64,000 bases of DNA from NCBI GenBank assembly GCA_937927685.1, contig CALBSC010000098.1, forward strand, positions 1 to 64,000, written 5' to 3'. The notes under the pieces are model-generated. The model searched no databases. It saw only the letters and a list, made by a program, of their open reading frames with translations, and was not told the origin of the DNA. Below, piece after piece: positions 18,602-27,577 of this stretch. Source of the DNA: an uncultured Burkholderiales bacterium (GTDB lineage: Bacteria; Pseudomonadota; Gammaproteobacteria; Burkholderiales; Burkholderiaceae_C). The translations under genes were made by a program, and so were the position numbers. How positions within the stretch are numbered: position 1 is the first letter of the stretch; every line of letters starts with the position of its first letter.

Positions 18602-20125
18602 ATGGCTTCTACCGTCAATGTTATGCGTGCCATCTGGCTGGATCCGTTCAGTCCTCTCGACGAGAGCGACAAGGCGCAGTTGCGTCTGGCGGGCATCGAT
18701 GCGTTCTGTGTCAACACGCTGGGTGAATTGAATCTCGCGCTGTCGCGTGCTCACGTGGTCGTGGTTCGTCTGGCTCAAAGCGCCGAGTTGATGCACGAGG
18801 TGCAGACCCTGATCACCCAGCTCGGCTCACTGGTTCCCGTGGTGTGCCGTGTCGACCGTGATGACATGGATGTGGTGGTGGACGCCATGCGCAGTGGTGC
18901 CTTGCATGTGGTGCCCTGCGATGAGTGGAATGTGTCGTCCTGGCAGCAAGTGGTGGGCATGCTGCGTACCGTTGCGCCCTCCAGCAAAAACAAGAGTTAT
19001 GTGTTTGTGGACCCGGTGAGTCAGCATTTGCTGGCCCTGGCCCAGCGCGTGGCGCAAGCCAACGTGAGCACCTTGCTGGTGGGCCCCACGGGCGCTGGCA
19101 AGGAAGTCATTGCACGCGTGCTGCACGAATCGTCAGGCCGCGCCAAAGGCCCCTTCATTGCGATGAACTGCGCGGCCATGCCCGAGCACCTGATCGAGGA
19201 CATGTTGTTTGGTCACGAGAAGGGTGCGTTCACGGGTGCCGTCAAGGATTACAAGGGCATTTTTGAACAAGCTCAGGGCGGGACGGTGTTCCTGGATGAA
19301 ATTGGCGAGATGCCGATGCACCTGCAAGCCAAGTTGCTGCGCGTGTTGCAAGAGCGCAAGATCACCCGCCTGGGTGGCGAAACCGCCGTGTCTGTGGATA
19401 TCCGCGTGGTGGCTGCCACCAACAAGGATTTGCGCCAGGCCATTGATGAACGCGAATTCCGCGAGGATCTCTATTTCCGCATCAGCACCTTCCGCCTGCG
19501 CATCCAACCGCTGCGCGAGCGCCCGCTCGACATCATGCCCCTGGTGATGCAATCGCTGGCCCGTCATAACGACAGCGGCGTGCCCTACAGCGTGACGGCT
19601 GAAGCACAACAGTTGCTGCAGGCCTATCCCTGGCCCGGCAATGTGCGTGAACTGGAAAACGTGGTGCAACGCGCCGTGGTGCTCTGTACCGGCCAGACCA
19701 TCACGCCTGCCCACTTGTTGTTTGACGAGATGAGCTCGCTGGTGCGCCACGAACAGACGCTGGCACCCGTGACCCCGATGGTCCGCGAGGAACAAAGCGC
19801 CGTCCAACCCGTGCAACCCTTCCAAGGCGATGCCGCACCGGTGTGGGAACCCCACCAGCCGGTGATGGAGCGCGAAGTCTCCGCAACCGAGCCGCCCGCT
19901 GCGTTCAGCGTGACTGCAGCACTCCCCCAGACCCCCGACATCGATGCCGCCCCGGTCAATCTGCAGGACGTCATCAAGTCCAGCGAGCACGCGGTCATCA
20001 TGACCGCCATCCAGAACACCGACAGCCGCGAGGAAGCGGCCCGTCTGCTGGGCATCAGCCCTCGAACCTTGCGTTACAAGCTGGCACAGCTGCGTGAGCG
20101 CGGCCTGATGCTCAACGCTGCCTGA
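18602..20125 (+). CDS. Sigma-54-dependent flagellar transcription activator (FleQ/FlrC-like)
   Basis: This 507-residue enhancer-binding protein activates sigma-54 RNA polymerase. Residues about 1-120 look like a degenerate receiver: the position of the phospho-accepting Asp reads VVVVRLAQS, so classic phosphorylation is unlikely. The AAA+ domain (about 140-375) has Walker A GPTGAGKE, the sigma-54 contact loop GAFTGA, Walker B GGTVFLDEIGEM and the FREDLYFRIS segment. The C-terminal Fis-type helix-turn-helix is at about 470-500 (EEAARLLGISPRTLRYKL). It is itself preceded by a sigma-54 promoter and sits directly before fliE, so the basal-body genes are probably read from the same transcript. A FleQ-like rather than two-component role is inferred from the missing Asp. 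Confidence 0.9.
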   Translation: MASTVNVMRAIWLDPFSPLDESDKAQLRLAGIDAFCVNTLGELNLALSRAHVVVVRLAQSAELMHEVQTLITQLGSLVPVVCRVDRDDMDVVVDAMRSGALHVVPCDEWNVSSWQQVVGMLRTVAPSSKNKSYVFVDPVSQHLLALAQRVAQANVSTLLVGPTGAGKEVIARVLHESSGRAKGPFIAMNCAAMPEHLIEDMLFGHEKGAFTGAVKDYKGIFEQAQGGTVFLDEIGEMPMHLQAKLLRVLQERKITRLGGETAVSVDIRVVAATNKDLRQAIDEREFREDLYFRISTFRLRIQPLRERPLDIMPLVMQSLARHNDSGVPYSVTAEAQQLLQAYPWPGNVRELENVVQRAVVLCTGQTITPAHLLFDEMSSLVRHEQTLAPVTPMVREEQSAVQPVQPFQGDAAPVWEPHQPVMEREVSATEPPAAFSVTAALPQTPDIDAAPVNLQDVIKSSEHAVIMTAIQNTDSREEAARLLGISPRTLRYKLAQLRERGLMLNAA

Positions 20126-20138
20126 ACGGGAGATCACC

Positions 20139-20480
20139 ATGATCGACAAGACCTCTGCCGCCAACATCCAGTCCATGCTGGAAACCATCCGGGCCTATCA
20201 GGCCCAGGCCAGTGGACAGTCGCAAGGCATTGAAGCCCCGGCCACGAATCGCACCGAAGTGCCCAACTTCACCGACTCGGTGAAGAATGTGCTGAGCAAG
20301 GTCAACGAGGTGCAAGTCAAGTCGAGCGAACTGCAGGAAGCCTATCAGCGGGGTGAAGACATCCCGCTCACCGACGTGGTGCTGGGCATGCAGAAATCCT
20401 CCCTCGCCTTTGAGGCCACCTTGCAGGTGCGCAACAAGGTGTTGAAGGCGTATGAAGAAATTTTGAACATGCCGGTGTAA
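20139..20480 (+). CDS. fliE: Flagellar hook-basal body protein FliE
   Basis: This 113-residue rod-base adaptor connects the MS ring to the rod and is exported early. The C-terminal half carries the family signature (LTDVVLGMQKSSLAFEATLQ and VRNKVLKAYEEILNMPV). It starts 13 bp after the activator gene, with GGAG before the ATG, and 13 bp before fliF, typical of the fliEFGHIJ operon. Length is normal. Confidence 0.95.
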   Translation: MIDKTSAANIQSMLETIRAYQAQASGQSQGIEAPATNRTEVPNFTDSVKNVLSKVNEVQVKSSELQEAYQRGEDIPLTDVVLGMQKSSLAFEATLQVRNKVLKAYEEILNMPV

Positions 20481-20493
20481 CGGAGTCTGAACC

Positions 20494-22521
20494 ATGGCAA
20501 CCGCAATCGCAAATCCTTCCATGACAGCCGGTGGCGCTGACAAAGCGCCTGGCGGCGTAGTCAGTACCGGCAGTTCGTCCACGGCCGTCAAGGCCTCCGA
20601 TCTGGTCAAATCCCCGAGCAGCCTGCTGTTGAGTGACCCGATGGGCTTTGTGCGTGATCTGGTGCGTCAGCCCACGGTCAAAAAAATGCTGCCCATCATC
20701 ATCATTCTCATGGTGGTGGCGGCGTTCGCGCTGGCTTCCCTCTCGATGAAGACGCCCAGCTACCGGCCGTTGTCCATGATGCTGTCCGACCCGGACAAGC
20801 AGGTGGCCCTGGAGGCCCTGCGCAGTGCAGATTTCAAGCCTGAAATTGATTCGGTCACGGGCCAGATCACCGTGCCCTCCAACAAATACCACGAGGCCCG
20901 CATGCTGGTGTCGTCCAAGGGCCTGCCGCGAACCGAGGCACAGGGAATGGATGGGCTGAAGGACATGCCCGCCATGACCACCAGCCAGTTCATGGAGCAG
21001 GTCCGTTACAACAACGCGATGGAGCAGGAGCTCGCGCGCAGCATCACGCAAATTGCCGGCATCAAAAGCGCCCGTGTCCACCTGGCGGCCCCCAAGCAAA
21101 GCGTGTTTGTGCGCGACCGTGTCCCCACCAAGGCGTCGGTGGTGATCACCCGTGCGCCGGGCCGTGCCATTTCCGCCGCCAACATCACGGCGATCGTGCA
21201 ACTGGTGTCTGCGAGTGTGCCTTACCTGGCCCCCGAGAATGTTTCGGTCGTGGACAACTTTGGCACGTTGATGAACGACATGCTGGGTGAGCAGCCGCTG
21301 GGCATGACCTCGGCCCAACTGCAGCAAAAGCAGCAGATGGAAGACCTGTACCGCACGCGTCTGATCCAATTGCTGGCGCCGATCGTCGGCGAGGCGAACG
21401 TGAGTGCGCAGGTGAGCATGTCGCTGGACTTCAACCAGCAGGAAATCACCACCGAAGACTTTGATGCCCGCGACAAGGGCCCCAAGACCCGTTCCGAACT
21501 GTTTGTCGAAGACCGCAACACCTTCAAGGATGCCATTGGCATTCCTGGCTCGCTGTCCAACACGCCGCCCACACCGGCCAACCCGGCAGCCACGCCGGCC
21601 ACCGGGGCTGATCCGACCAAGGGCTTGTCCGAGAAGGGCGTTCAGGTGTCTGCCCGCAGCACCAAGAACTTCGAACTCGACCGCTCCGTGCGCCACACCA
21701 AGTCGGCCATGGGCACGATCCAGAAAATTGGCGTGGGTGTGCTGATCAACGAGCGTCCCATTCCGCCTGGCACCAAGATGGAAAAACCCGCCGATGGCGG
21801 CCCGGTCCCGACGACCATTCCCTACACCCAGGAAGAGCTGGACCGCCTGAACCAACTGGTGCGCGGCGCCGTGGGGTTCAGCGAAGACCGCGGCGACGTG
21901 GTCACCGTGGTGGCCACCCGCTTTGAGCCCCAGATCGATCCGGATGCCATTCCCTGGTACAAGGATGAAACCCTGTCTTCCATTGCCAACAGTGGTGTGG
22001 TGGCCTTGCTGTTCCTGATGTTCCTGTTGATGGTGGTGCGTCCCATGATTCACAAGATGGTTCGCCCTGAGGTGGATCCGGCCGCCATTGCTGCCGCCGC
22101 TGCCGACGCCGCAGCCCGGGAAGCCGCCGCTGCCGAACGCATCAAGACCGAGCGCATTGCACAGGCCGTGGCCGAGGCCGCTGCCAAGATGGCTGGCGAA
22201 AAAGCGGCAGCAGAGGCCGCCGCTGCGAAAGCGGTCGAGGAAGCGGCTGCCGCAGAGCAAGCCGAGGCCCATGCCGTTGCCGCTGGCGGAGAAGGTGCCG
22301 AGGCGGAAGAAGAAATTGAAATCCAGGAAGGCGAAACCCTGGAAGAGATCAAGGCCCGCATGTCCAGCCTCAAGCCCAAGAAGCCCACCATCTCGGCTGA
22401 CATGCTGGACACCGCCAACACCTACGACGACAAGGTGGCCCTGATCCGCATGATCGTCTCGGAGGAGGCCGCCCGTGCCCGGGTTGCTGGTGTGCTGAAA
22501 AACATGATTCAATTGTCGTGA
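20494..22521 (+). CDS. fliF: Flagellar MS-ring protein FliF
   Basis: This 675-residue inner-membrane protein forms the MS ring on which the rotor and export gate are built. TM1 is about residues 66-88 (LPIIIILMVVAAFALASL). The periplasmic ring-building region shows the YscJ/FliF motifs, for example GLPRTEAQGMDGLKD and KSARVHLAAPKQSVF. TM2 is about 494-516. The cytoplasmic tail is unusually long: an Ala/Glu-rich helix of about 110 residues precedes the FliG-binding end (about 625-675; PTISADMLDTANTYDDK and VAGVLKNMIQ). TM2 plus this end recur as a separate protein encoded at 25101-25751. Confidence 0.97.
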   Translation: MATAIANPSMTAGGADKAPGGVVSTGSSSTAVKASDLVKSPSSLLLSDPMGFVRDLVRQPTVKKMLPIIIILMVVAAFALASLSMKTPSYRPLSMMLSDPDKQVALEALRSADFKPEIDSVTGQITVPSNKYHEARMLVSSKGLPRTEAQGMDGLKDMPAMTTSQFMEQVRYNNAMEQELARSITQIAGIKSARVHLAAPKQSVFVRDRVPTKASVVITRAPGRAISAANITAIVQLVSASVPYLAPENVSVVDNFGTLMNDMLGEQPLGMTSAQLQQKQQMEDLYRTRLIQLLAPIVGEANVSAQVSMSLDFNQQEITTEDFDARDKGPKTRSELFVEDRNTFKDAIGIPGSLSNTPPTPANPAATPATGADPTKGLSEKGVQVSARSTKNFELDRSVRHTKSAMGTIQKIGVGVLINERPIPPGTKMEKPADGGPVPTTIPYTQEELDRLNQLVRGAVGFSEDRGDVVTVVATRFEPQIDPDAIPWYKDETLSSIANSGVVALLFLMFLLMVVRPMIHKMVRPEVDPAAIAAAAADAAAREAAAAERIKTERIAQAVAEAAAKMAGEKAAAEAAAAKAVEEAAAAEQAEAHAVAAGGEGAEAEEEIEIQEGETLEEIKARMSSLKPKKPTISADMLDTANTYDDKVALIRMIVSEEAARARVAGVLKNMIQLS

Positions 22522-22545
22522 TGAGCGCGCACTTAAGGATTCACC

Positions 22546-23601
22546 ATGGCTGATACCAACCTCATGCAAATGCCCGATGGACAGAACTGGAGCCCCGAGC
22601 TCCAGGCCGAGATGGCGGCAATGACCACGACCCAACGCGCAGCCGTGCTGATGCTGCTCCTGGGTGAAGAGCAAGCCGCCGACATCATCAAGTTTTTAAG
22701 CCCCAAGGAAGTGCAGGCGCTGGGCGCCGCCATGGTGGCAGCCGCAGATCTGTCGCAGGAAGCCGTGAACGTGGTGCTTGACCAGTTTGTCGATTTGCTC
22801 AAAAAGCAGACCTCGCTCAGCCTGGGCAACTCTGACTACGTGGAAAAAGTCCTGCGCCGTGCCCTGGGTGACGACAAGGCTGCCTCGGTGCTGGGTCGCA
22901 TCATGCCTGGTCAGGGCACCAAAGGACTCGAAATTCTGAGCTGGATGGATGCCCGCTCCATTGCCGAGATGATCCGTGGTGAGCACCCGCAGGTGGTGGC
23001 CATCATCCTGTCGCTGCTGGAGTCGCAGGTGGCCGCGGACGTGCTGCTGTATTTGCCTTCAGACACGCGCCCGGAAGTCATGCAGCGCGTGGCCAGTCTG
23101 GACACGGTGCAGCCGTCGGCCATGGCCGAACTGGAAGCCATCATGCGCATGCAGTTTTCCAAGAGCTCATCGGCCAAGTCGTCGAGCTTTGGTGGCATTC
23201 AGGCAGCAGCCAAGATCATGAACTCGACCAAGACCGAGCTGGAAAACTCCATCATGACCGGCCTGAATGAAATCGATCCGGACCTGATGCAAAAGATCCA
23301 GGACAACATGTTCACCTTTGAGAACCTGGTGTCCGTGGACAACAAGGGCATTCAGGTGCTCATGCGCAACGTCGAACCCGACATGCTCATGGTGGCGCTC
23401 AAAGGTGCCAGCGAAGAAGTCATGGCCCGCTTCATGGACAACATGTCCGAGCGTGCCCGGGGCATGTTCCGCGACGACATGGAAGCCAAGGGCCCCGTGC
23501 GCCTGGCCGACGTCGAGGAAACCCAGAAGAAAATCATGCGCATGGCTCGCAAGCTCTCCGACTCCGGTGAGCTGATGCTGGGAGGCGCGGATTTTGTTTA
23601 A
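22546..23601 (+). CDS. fliG: Flagellar motor switch protein FliG
   Basis: This 351-residue rotor protein links the MS ring to torque generation. Its N-terminal domain, which binds FliF, opens with QRAAVLMLLLGEEQAADI. The middle domain has EHPQVVAIILSLL, the region that carries the conserved EHPQ motif. The C-terminal torque domain has VSVDNKGIQVLMRNVEPD and ALKGASEEV, with the charged helix MSERARGMFRDDMEAKGPV. Length and order are standard. It follows fliF by 24 bp and overlaps fliH by 8 bp. Confidence 0.97.
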   Translation: MADTNLMQMPDGQNWSPELQAEMAAMTTTQRAAVLMLLLGEEQAADIIKFLSPKEVQALGAAMVAAADLSQEAVNVVLDQFVDLLKKQTSLSLGNSDYVEKVLRRALGDDKAASVLGRIMPGQGTKGLEILSWMDARSIAEMIRGEHPQVVAIILSLLESQVAADVLLYLPSDTRPEVMQRVASLDTVQPSAMAELEAIMRMQFSKSSSAKSSSFGGIQAAAKIMNSTKTELENSIMTGLNEIDPDLMQKIQDNMFTFENLVSVDNKGIQVLMRNVEPDMLMVALKGASEEVMARFMDNMSERARGMFRDDMEAKGPVRLADVEETQKKIMRMARKLSDSGELMLGGADFV

Positions 23602-25108
23602 TCCTGCTCCACAGCGCGCCGCCCCGCAAGCGTGGGCGCCCGATACCGTGCTCCAACCCGTGCGTCCAGGCGAGGCCGGGTTTGCCAACACGGATTGGGA
23701 TCAGGTGCCCCGACTGGATTACCGGACGGAACAGTTCCGGCAACTGGCGGTACCTGATCCGGCGCGCGTGCTGGACGACTCCAGTGATTTTGAACCCTGG
23801 CAGCCCAGGCAGCTGGGACACGCTTCCACAAACACCGACGGACCCACGACGAAGTCTTCGTCGGTCAAGGCGGGCAGCCGTGGAACCGGGACAGGCGAGG
23901 ATCACCTGCCGGGGCAGGGCGCCGATGCTGCGCCGGGTCCCGCGGAAGATGCCTCAATCGGGTATCGCCATTCCGCAGCTGCAGAGACCCATGATTTGCC
24001 GGGGATCCAGGCAGGTTCGGAGGCGACGGATGCCAATGATGCTGTCCATTCCGCAGATTCCGCTGCCGAGTTGAGCGCGGACGCTGCATCGGATGAAGAG
24101 GCCGGGGCTGACAGCGCAGAGGTTTCGTCACACGCCGGTCAGAACTCGGATGACACAGACAAACAGGATGCCGCTGCCACGGACCAGACCGATTCTGCAG
24201 ACGCAACCCCTGACGGCGCTGAGTCCACCCTGGATTCCGCAGCGGTGCAAGCCGCTTGTGACGCAGCCAGGCAAGAAGGCCTGGAGCAGGGGCGTGAAGA
24301 AGGTCTGACCCAAGGCCGCGAGCAAGCCCTGGAAGAGGCCCGCCAGGACCACGAAGCGGCGCTGGAGAAGGCGGCCGCTGACAAGGCGCAGGCCTTGCAA
24401 CAACTGCGTGAAGAGCTGGAGGGCGAGATCGAGCCCCTGAAGCGTCAATTGAACAAGGCGGCTGAGCAAGTCCAGTCCCTGGTGGGACAACCTCACAAGC
24501 TGTATGAGCACATCAAGCGCCTGAGCCTGCACCTGGCCGAACAGCTGGTGCTGGGTGAACTCAACATGTCGTCTGCAGCCATCGAACGGCTGATCCAGCG
24601 TTGTCTGGATGAACTGAATTTACACGGCAATTCTGTGGTGACGGTGGAACTCAATCCGCAGGACAAGGCCCGCTTGCAGGAGCGCGCTGGCGAGATGTCG
24701 CATGCACTGTCGGTGCAGGCGGTCCCCTCGTTGCAACCGGGTAGCGTGCGGGTGATCATCAACGATACGTTGGTGGAAGACCTGGTCGGTAACCGGCTGG
24801 AGGCGCTGGCGCGCAGCCTGCTGGTGCAACCCGAGGCCTGGCGCGAGCAATCGCCCTTTTTCCGGCAGCCTCTGGCACAGCGGGAATCCGAGGTGCAGGA
24901 TGCAGCGGCACGGGTGGTGGCCCCACGCGAATCCGCAACAGCGGCGGCTGCCCAACATCGTGAGGATGCTCACGCAGCTGAGCCGGCCAGCGACGACACC
25001 AGCGACCACGCCAGTGATCACACGAGCGATGGATCGAGTGAGGCATCGAGCCTCCATCCCAGCGACGCCACCACACCCCTGAATCCCCAGGAGGACCCAC
25101 ATGATTGA
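23594..25108 (+). CDS. fliH: Flagellar export ATPase regulator FliH with a long acidic N-terminal extension
   Basis: FliH binds the ATPase FliI and controls export. This one has 504 residues against about 230-280 usually. The C-terminal part (about 215-420) is the true FliH region: a glycine-spaced segment with EGLEQGREEGLTQGREQAL, a coiled coil, then VVTVELNPQDKARL and VRVIINDTLVEDLVG. Residues about 1-210 are Asp/Ala/Ser-rich and probably disordered; a shorter Asp/Ser-rich tail follows about residue 430. The frame opens with TTG at 23594, which overlaps the fliG stop and has GGAGG (about 23580-23584) at good spacing; no ATG is suitably placed. The stop overlaps the next gene by 8 bp, indicating translational coupling. 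Confidence 0.9.
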   Translation: MFNPAPQRAAPQAWAPDTVLQPVRPGEAGFANTDWDQVPRLDYRTEQFRQLAVPDPARVLDDSSDFEPWQPRQLGHASTNTDGPTTKSSSVKAGSRGTGTGEDHLPGQGADAAPGPAEDASIGYRHSAAAETHDLPGIQAGSEATDANDAVHSADSAAELSADAASDEEAGADSAEVSSHAGQNSDDTDKQDAAATDQTDSADATPDGAESTLDSAAVQAACDAARQEGLEQGREEGLTQGREQALEEARQDHEAALEKAAADKAQALQQLREELEGEIEPLKRQLNKAAEQVQSLVGQPHKLYEHIKRLSLHLAEQLVLGELNMSSAAIERLIQRCLDELNLHGNSVVTVELNPQDKARLQERAGEMSHALSVQAVPSLQPGSVRVIINDTLVEDLVGNRLEALARSLLVQPEAWREQSPFFRQPLAQRESEVQDAAARVVAPRESATAAAAQHREDAHAAEPASDDTSDHASDHTSDGSSEASSLHPSDATTPLNPQEDPHD

Positions 25109-25751
25109 CTGGGTCAACATTGTCTTGCGAACCCTGATGTGCCTGGCTTTCCTGGTGCTGGTGCTGCGTCCGATGATGCTGGCACTGGTGCGTCGCGAGC
25201 CTGACCATGAAGCCCTGGAGGAGCTGGCCAACTCGGCCGTCAACTCCGCCTTCAAGGCCTGGCGACAAAATGCCGACACACCGGCTTATTACAACAACCC
25301 TGAACTGGCGTTGCTGGCCCTCAGCCATCCCGACGTGCTCACGGTTGCCGAGAAACCCGCGCCGCAAGAGGCGCCGCCGGTCGAACCGGTCGATACAGCC
25401 ACGGCTGTGAGTCCCGACAAAACGCCAGTTGCCCAGGCCGCTGATACTGGCGCGCCCGCTGGCGAGTCCGCGACAACACCCGTTGAAGGCGGGTCGGCAG
25501 GCGCGGGCGAGGCCCCCACATCCGCCGAAGCCTCAGTGCCGGTCGAGGAAGATGTCGATCCGGATGAGCAATTGCAACAGATGCGTGACCGCATCAAGAA
25601 AGAGCAGAAGAAAGCCAAGCCCACCATTCCGGCGGAATTGTTGAACAACGCCAACAGCTACGAAGACAAGCTGATGGTGGTGCGCATGATCGTGGACCAG
25701 GAGCGTGACCGTGTCGCGGTGACCCTCAAGCGCATGATCCAGGTGGAGTGA
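25101..25751 (+). CDS. Stand-alone FliF C-terminal tail paralogue (TM segment plus FliG-binding-type end)
   Basis: This 216-residue protein has one membrane segment at about residues 4-24, followed by LRPMMLALVRRE. The same arrangement in FliF is VRPMIHKMVRPE right after TM2. A Pro/Ala/Glu-rich linker (about 70-165) leads to a C-terminus, KPTIPAELLNNANSYEDKL...VRMIV...VTLKRMIQ, that lines up with the FliF end KPTISADMLDTANTYDDKV...IRMIV...VAGVLKNMIQ. The protein therefore looks like a duplicated TM2-linker-FliG-binding tail without the ring-building domains. It overlaps fliH and ends 2 bp before fliI, so it is an integral part of the operon. A role in binding FliG or in anchoring the export ATPase complex is inference. 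I know of no named family for it. Confidence 0.8.
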   Translation: MIDWVNIVLRTLMCLAFLVLVLRPMMLALVRREPDHEALEELANSAVNSAFKAWRQNADTPAYYNNPELALLALSHPDVLTVAEKPAPQEAPPVEPVDTATAVSPDKTPVAQAADTGAPAGESATTPVEGGSAGAGEAPTSAEASVPVEEDVDPDEQLQQMRDRIKKEQKKAKPTIPAELLNNANSYEDKLMVVRMIVDQERDRVAVTLKRMIQVE

Positions 25752-25753
25752 AC

Positions 25754-27076
25754 ATGCTAGATTTTGGACAAGAAGTCGAACAACGCCTGCCGCATTTGCG
25801 GGTGCCGCCGCCTGAGCGAACCGGCACACTGGTGCGCCTGGTGGGCCTCACGCTTGAAACGCGCGGCATCATGGCGCCGGTGGGTGCCTGCTGCGAGGTG
25901 GTGGGTCAGCACGGCCACCGCATTGAAGCCGAAGTCGTGGGCTTCAACGACAAGACCCTGTTCCTGATGCCTTTCACCGATCCGGTGGGGGTGGGTCCGG
26001 GCGATATGGTGCGCATTCTGCATCGATCCTCCCAAGTGTCCCTGGGTCCCGCCTTGCTGGGGCGTGTGATCGATGGACGAGGCCAACCCCTCGATGGCAA
26101 GCCCGCGCCCGTTTGCGAGGAGACCCTTGCGTTGATGGGCAAGCCGCTCAACCCCATGGAGCGCGGTCCGATCGAACACGTGCTGGACGTGGGCGTCAAG
26201 GCCATCAATGGTGTGCTGACGGTGGGGCAGGGACAGCGCATTGGCCTGGTGGCCGGGTCTGGCGTGGGCAAGAGTGTGTTGCTCGGTATGCTGACGCGTT
26301 TCACCAAGGCGGACATCGTCGTGATTGGATTGATTGGTGAGCGGGGACGTGAGGTGCAGGCCTTCATCAGCGAATCACTGGGTGAGGAAGGATTGGCCAA
26401 ATCCGTTGTGATTGCCGCGCCAGCCAACGTGTCGCCCGTGATGCGCCTCAAAGCCACGCACATGACCCATGTGATTGCCGAATACTTCCGCGACCAGGGC
26501 ATGAATGTGCTCATGCTCTGTGATAGCTTGACCCGCGTGGCGCACGCCCAGCGCGAAATTGGACTGGCCATTGGGGAGCCCCCCACCGCCAAAGGGTATC
26601 CCCCGTCGGTGTTTGCGCTGTTGCCCAACCTGATTGAGCGCGGCGGCGTCGGACGCCACGGCCATGGATCCATCACGGCCATCTACACCGTGTTGGCCGA
26701 GGGCGACGATGCCAACGACCCGATCGTGGACATCGCCCGGGCCTCACTGGATGGCCAGGTCATGCTGTCGCGAAAGCTGGCGGATGCGGCACATTACCCG
26801 GCCATCGATTTGACCGGATCGATTTCCCGGCTGATGCAATCGTTGCTGGGGCCGGATGACCTCAAAATGTCCAACCGCCTGCGCCGGATGTGGACGCTTT
26901 ACCAGCAAAACCTGGATTTGATTCAGGTGGGTGCCTATGAACGCGGTTCCAACCCCGAACTGGATGAGGCGATTGCCCTGCATGACCGCATTGTGAATTT
27001 CTTGCGTCAGGACATGGACAAGGGCCAAGACTACGACGCCACCCGACACGAGCTACGCCAATTGATGGCGCATTGA
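25754..27076 (+). CDS. fliI: Flagellum-specific export ATPase FliI
   Basis: This 440-residue ATPase energises flagellar type III export. It has Walker A GSGVGKS (about residue 170), VVIGLIGERGREVQAFI, a Walker B region VLMLCDSLTRVAHAQREIGLAIGEPP and the PSVFALLPNLIERGG segment typical of F1/type III ATPases. A GTG at 25748 is in frame, but the ATG at 25754 has GGTGGAG at proper distance and was chosen. Length is standard. fliJ follows 21 bp later. Confidence 0.97.
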   Translation: MLDFGQEVEQRLPHLRVPPPERTGTLVRLVGLTLETRGIMAPVGACCEVVGQHGHRIEAEVVGFNDKTLFLMPFTDPVGVGPGDMVRILHRSSQVSLGPALLGRVIDGRGQPLDGKPAPVCEETLALMGKPLNPMERGPIEHVLDVGVKAINGVLTVGQGQRIGLVAGSGVGKSVLLGMLTRFTKADIVVIGLIGERGREVQAFISESLGEEGLAKSVVIAAPANVSPVMRLKATHMTHVIAEYFRDQGMNVLMLCDSLTRVAHAQREIGLAIGEPPTAKGYPPSVFALLPNLIERGGVGRHGHGSITAIYTVLAEGDDANDPIVDIARASLDGQVMLSRKLADAAHYPAIDLTGSISRLMQSLLGPDDLKMSNRLRRMWTLYQQNLDLIQVGAYERGSNPELDEAIALHDRIVNFLRQDMDKGQDYDATRHELRQLMAH

Positions 27077-27097
27077 ATCCGGACCTGAACCATTCCC

Positions 27098-27577
27098 ATG
27101 AAGCCCCGTACCACCTGGCCGCTGCTGGTCAAAAAAGCCGAAGACACCTTGAGCAAGCGACGCAAGGAGCACCAGGCCGCCACCGAGACGGTGCAAAAGC
27201 TGGAGTCCAGCCGCCAGCGCTTGCTGGACATGTTCGAGGCCTACAAGGCCAAACTCTCGCAGCGCCAGCAGCAACCCCTGACCATTGCCGACACCACCAA
27301 CTTCCGTGAATTCATGTCGCAGTTGCTGCGCCTGGTCGAGCGGGTGGAAGATGACCTGAAAATCGCCCGTGCTGCTCAGCAACATGCCAAGCAACGCCTG
27401 ACCGAAGCCGAGATGGACCTCTTCAAGATGGAGGCCATGGTCGAGAAGGATGAAAAGGCGGTGGCCCTCTACCACAAGAAGCAGGAGCAGCGGCAGATGG
27501 ATGCCCTGGGCATCACGCTGCACAACCTCAAGAACGAATCCAGCCCAGCTCCAGCCAGTGACAGTACCGTGGCTTGA
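27098..27577 (+). CDS. fliJ: Flagellar export protein FliJ
   Basis: This 159-residue all-helical coiled-coil protein acts as the export-chaperone escort and central stalk of the FliI ring. The layout (short helix, long antiparallel coiled coil with LESSRQRLLDMFEAYKAKL and MDLFKMEAMVEKDEKAVAL) fits the family, and it directly follows fliI. It is the last gene of this half of the fli operon: the next gene is convergent and overlaps its 3' end by about 50 bp. Confidence 0.9.
   Translation: MKPRTTWPLLVKKAEDTLSKRRKEHQAATETVQKLESSRQRLLDMFEAYKAKLSQRQQQPLTIADTTNFREFMSQLLRLVERVEDDLKIARAAQQHAKQRLTEAEMDLFKMEAMVEKDEKAVALYHKKQEQRQMDALGITLHNLKNESSPAPASDSTVA

Noticed and set aside
20368..22674. 768-residue minus-strand frame opposite fliF
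   Set aside because: It is His/Gly/Arg-rich, as expected for an antisense of GC-rich coding DNA. fliF on the plus strand is unmistakable.
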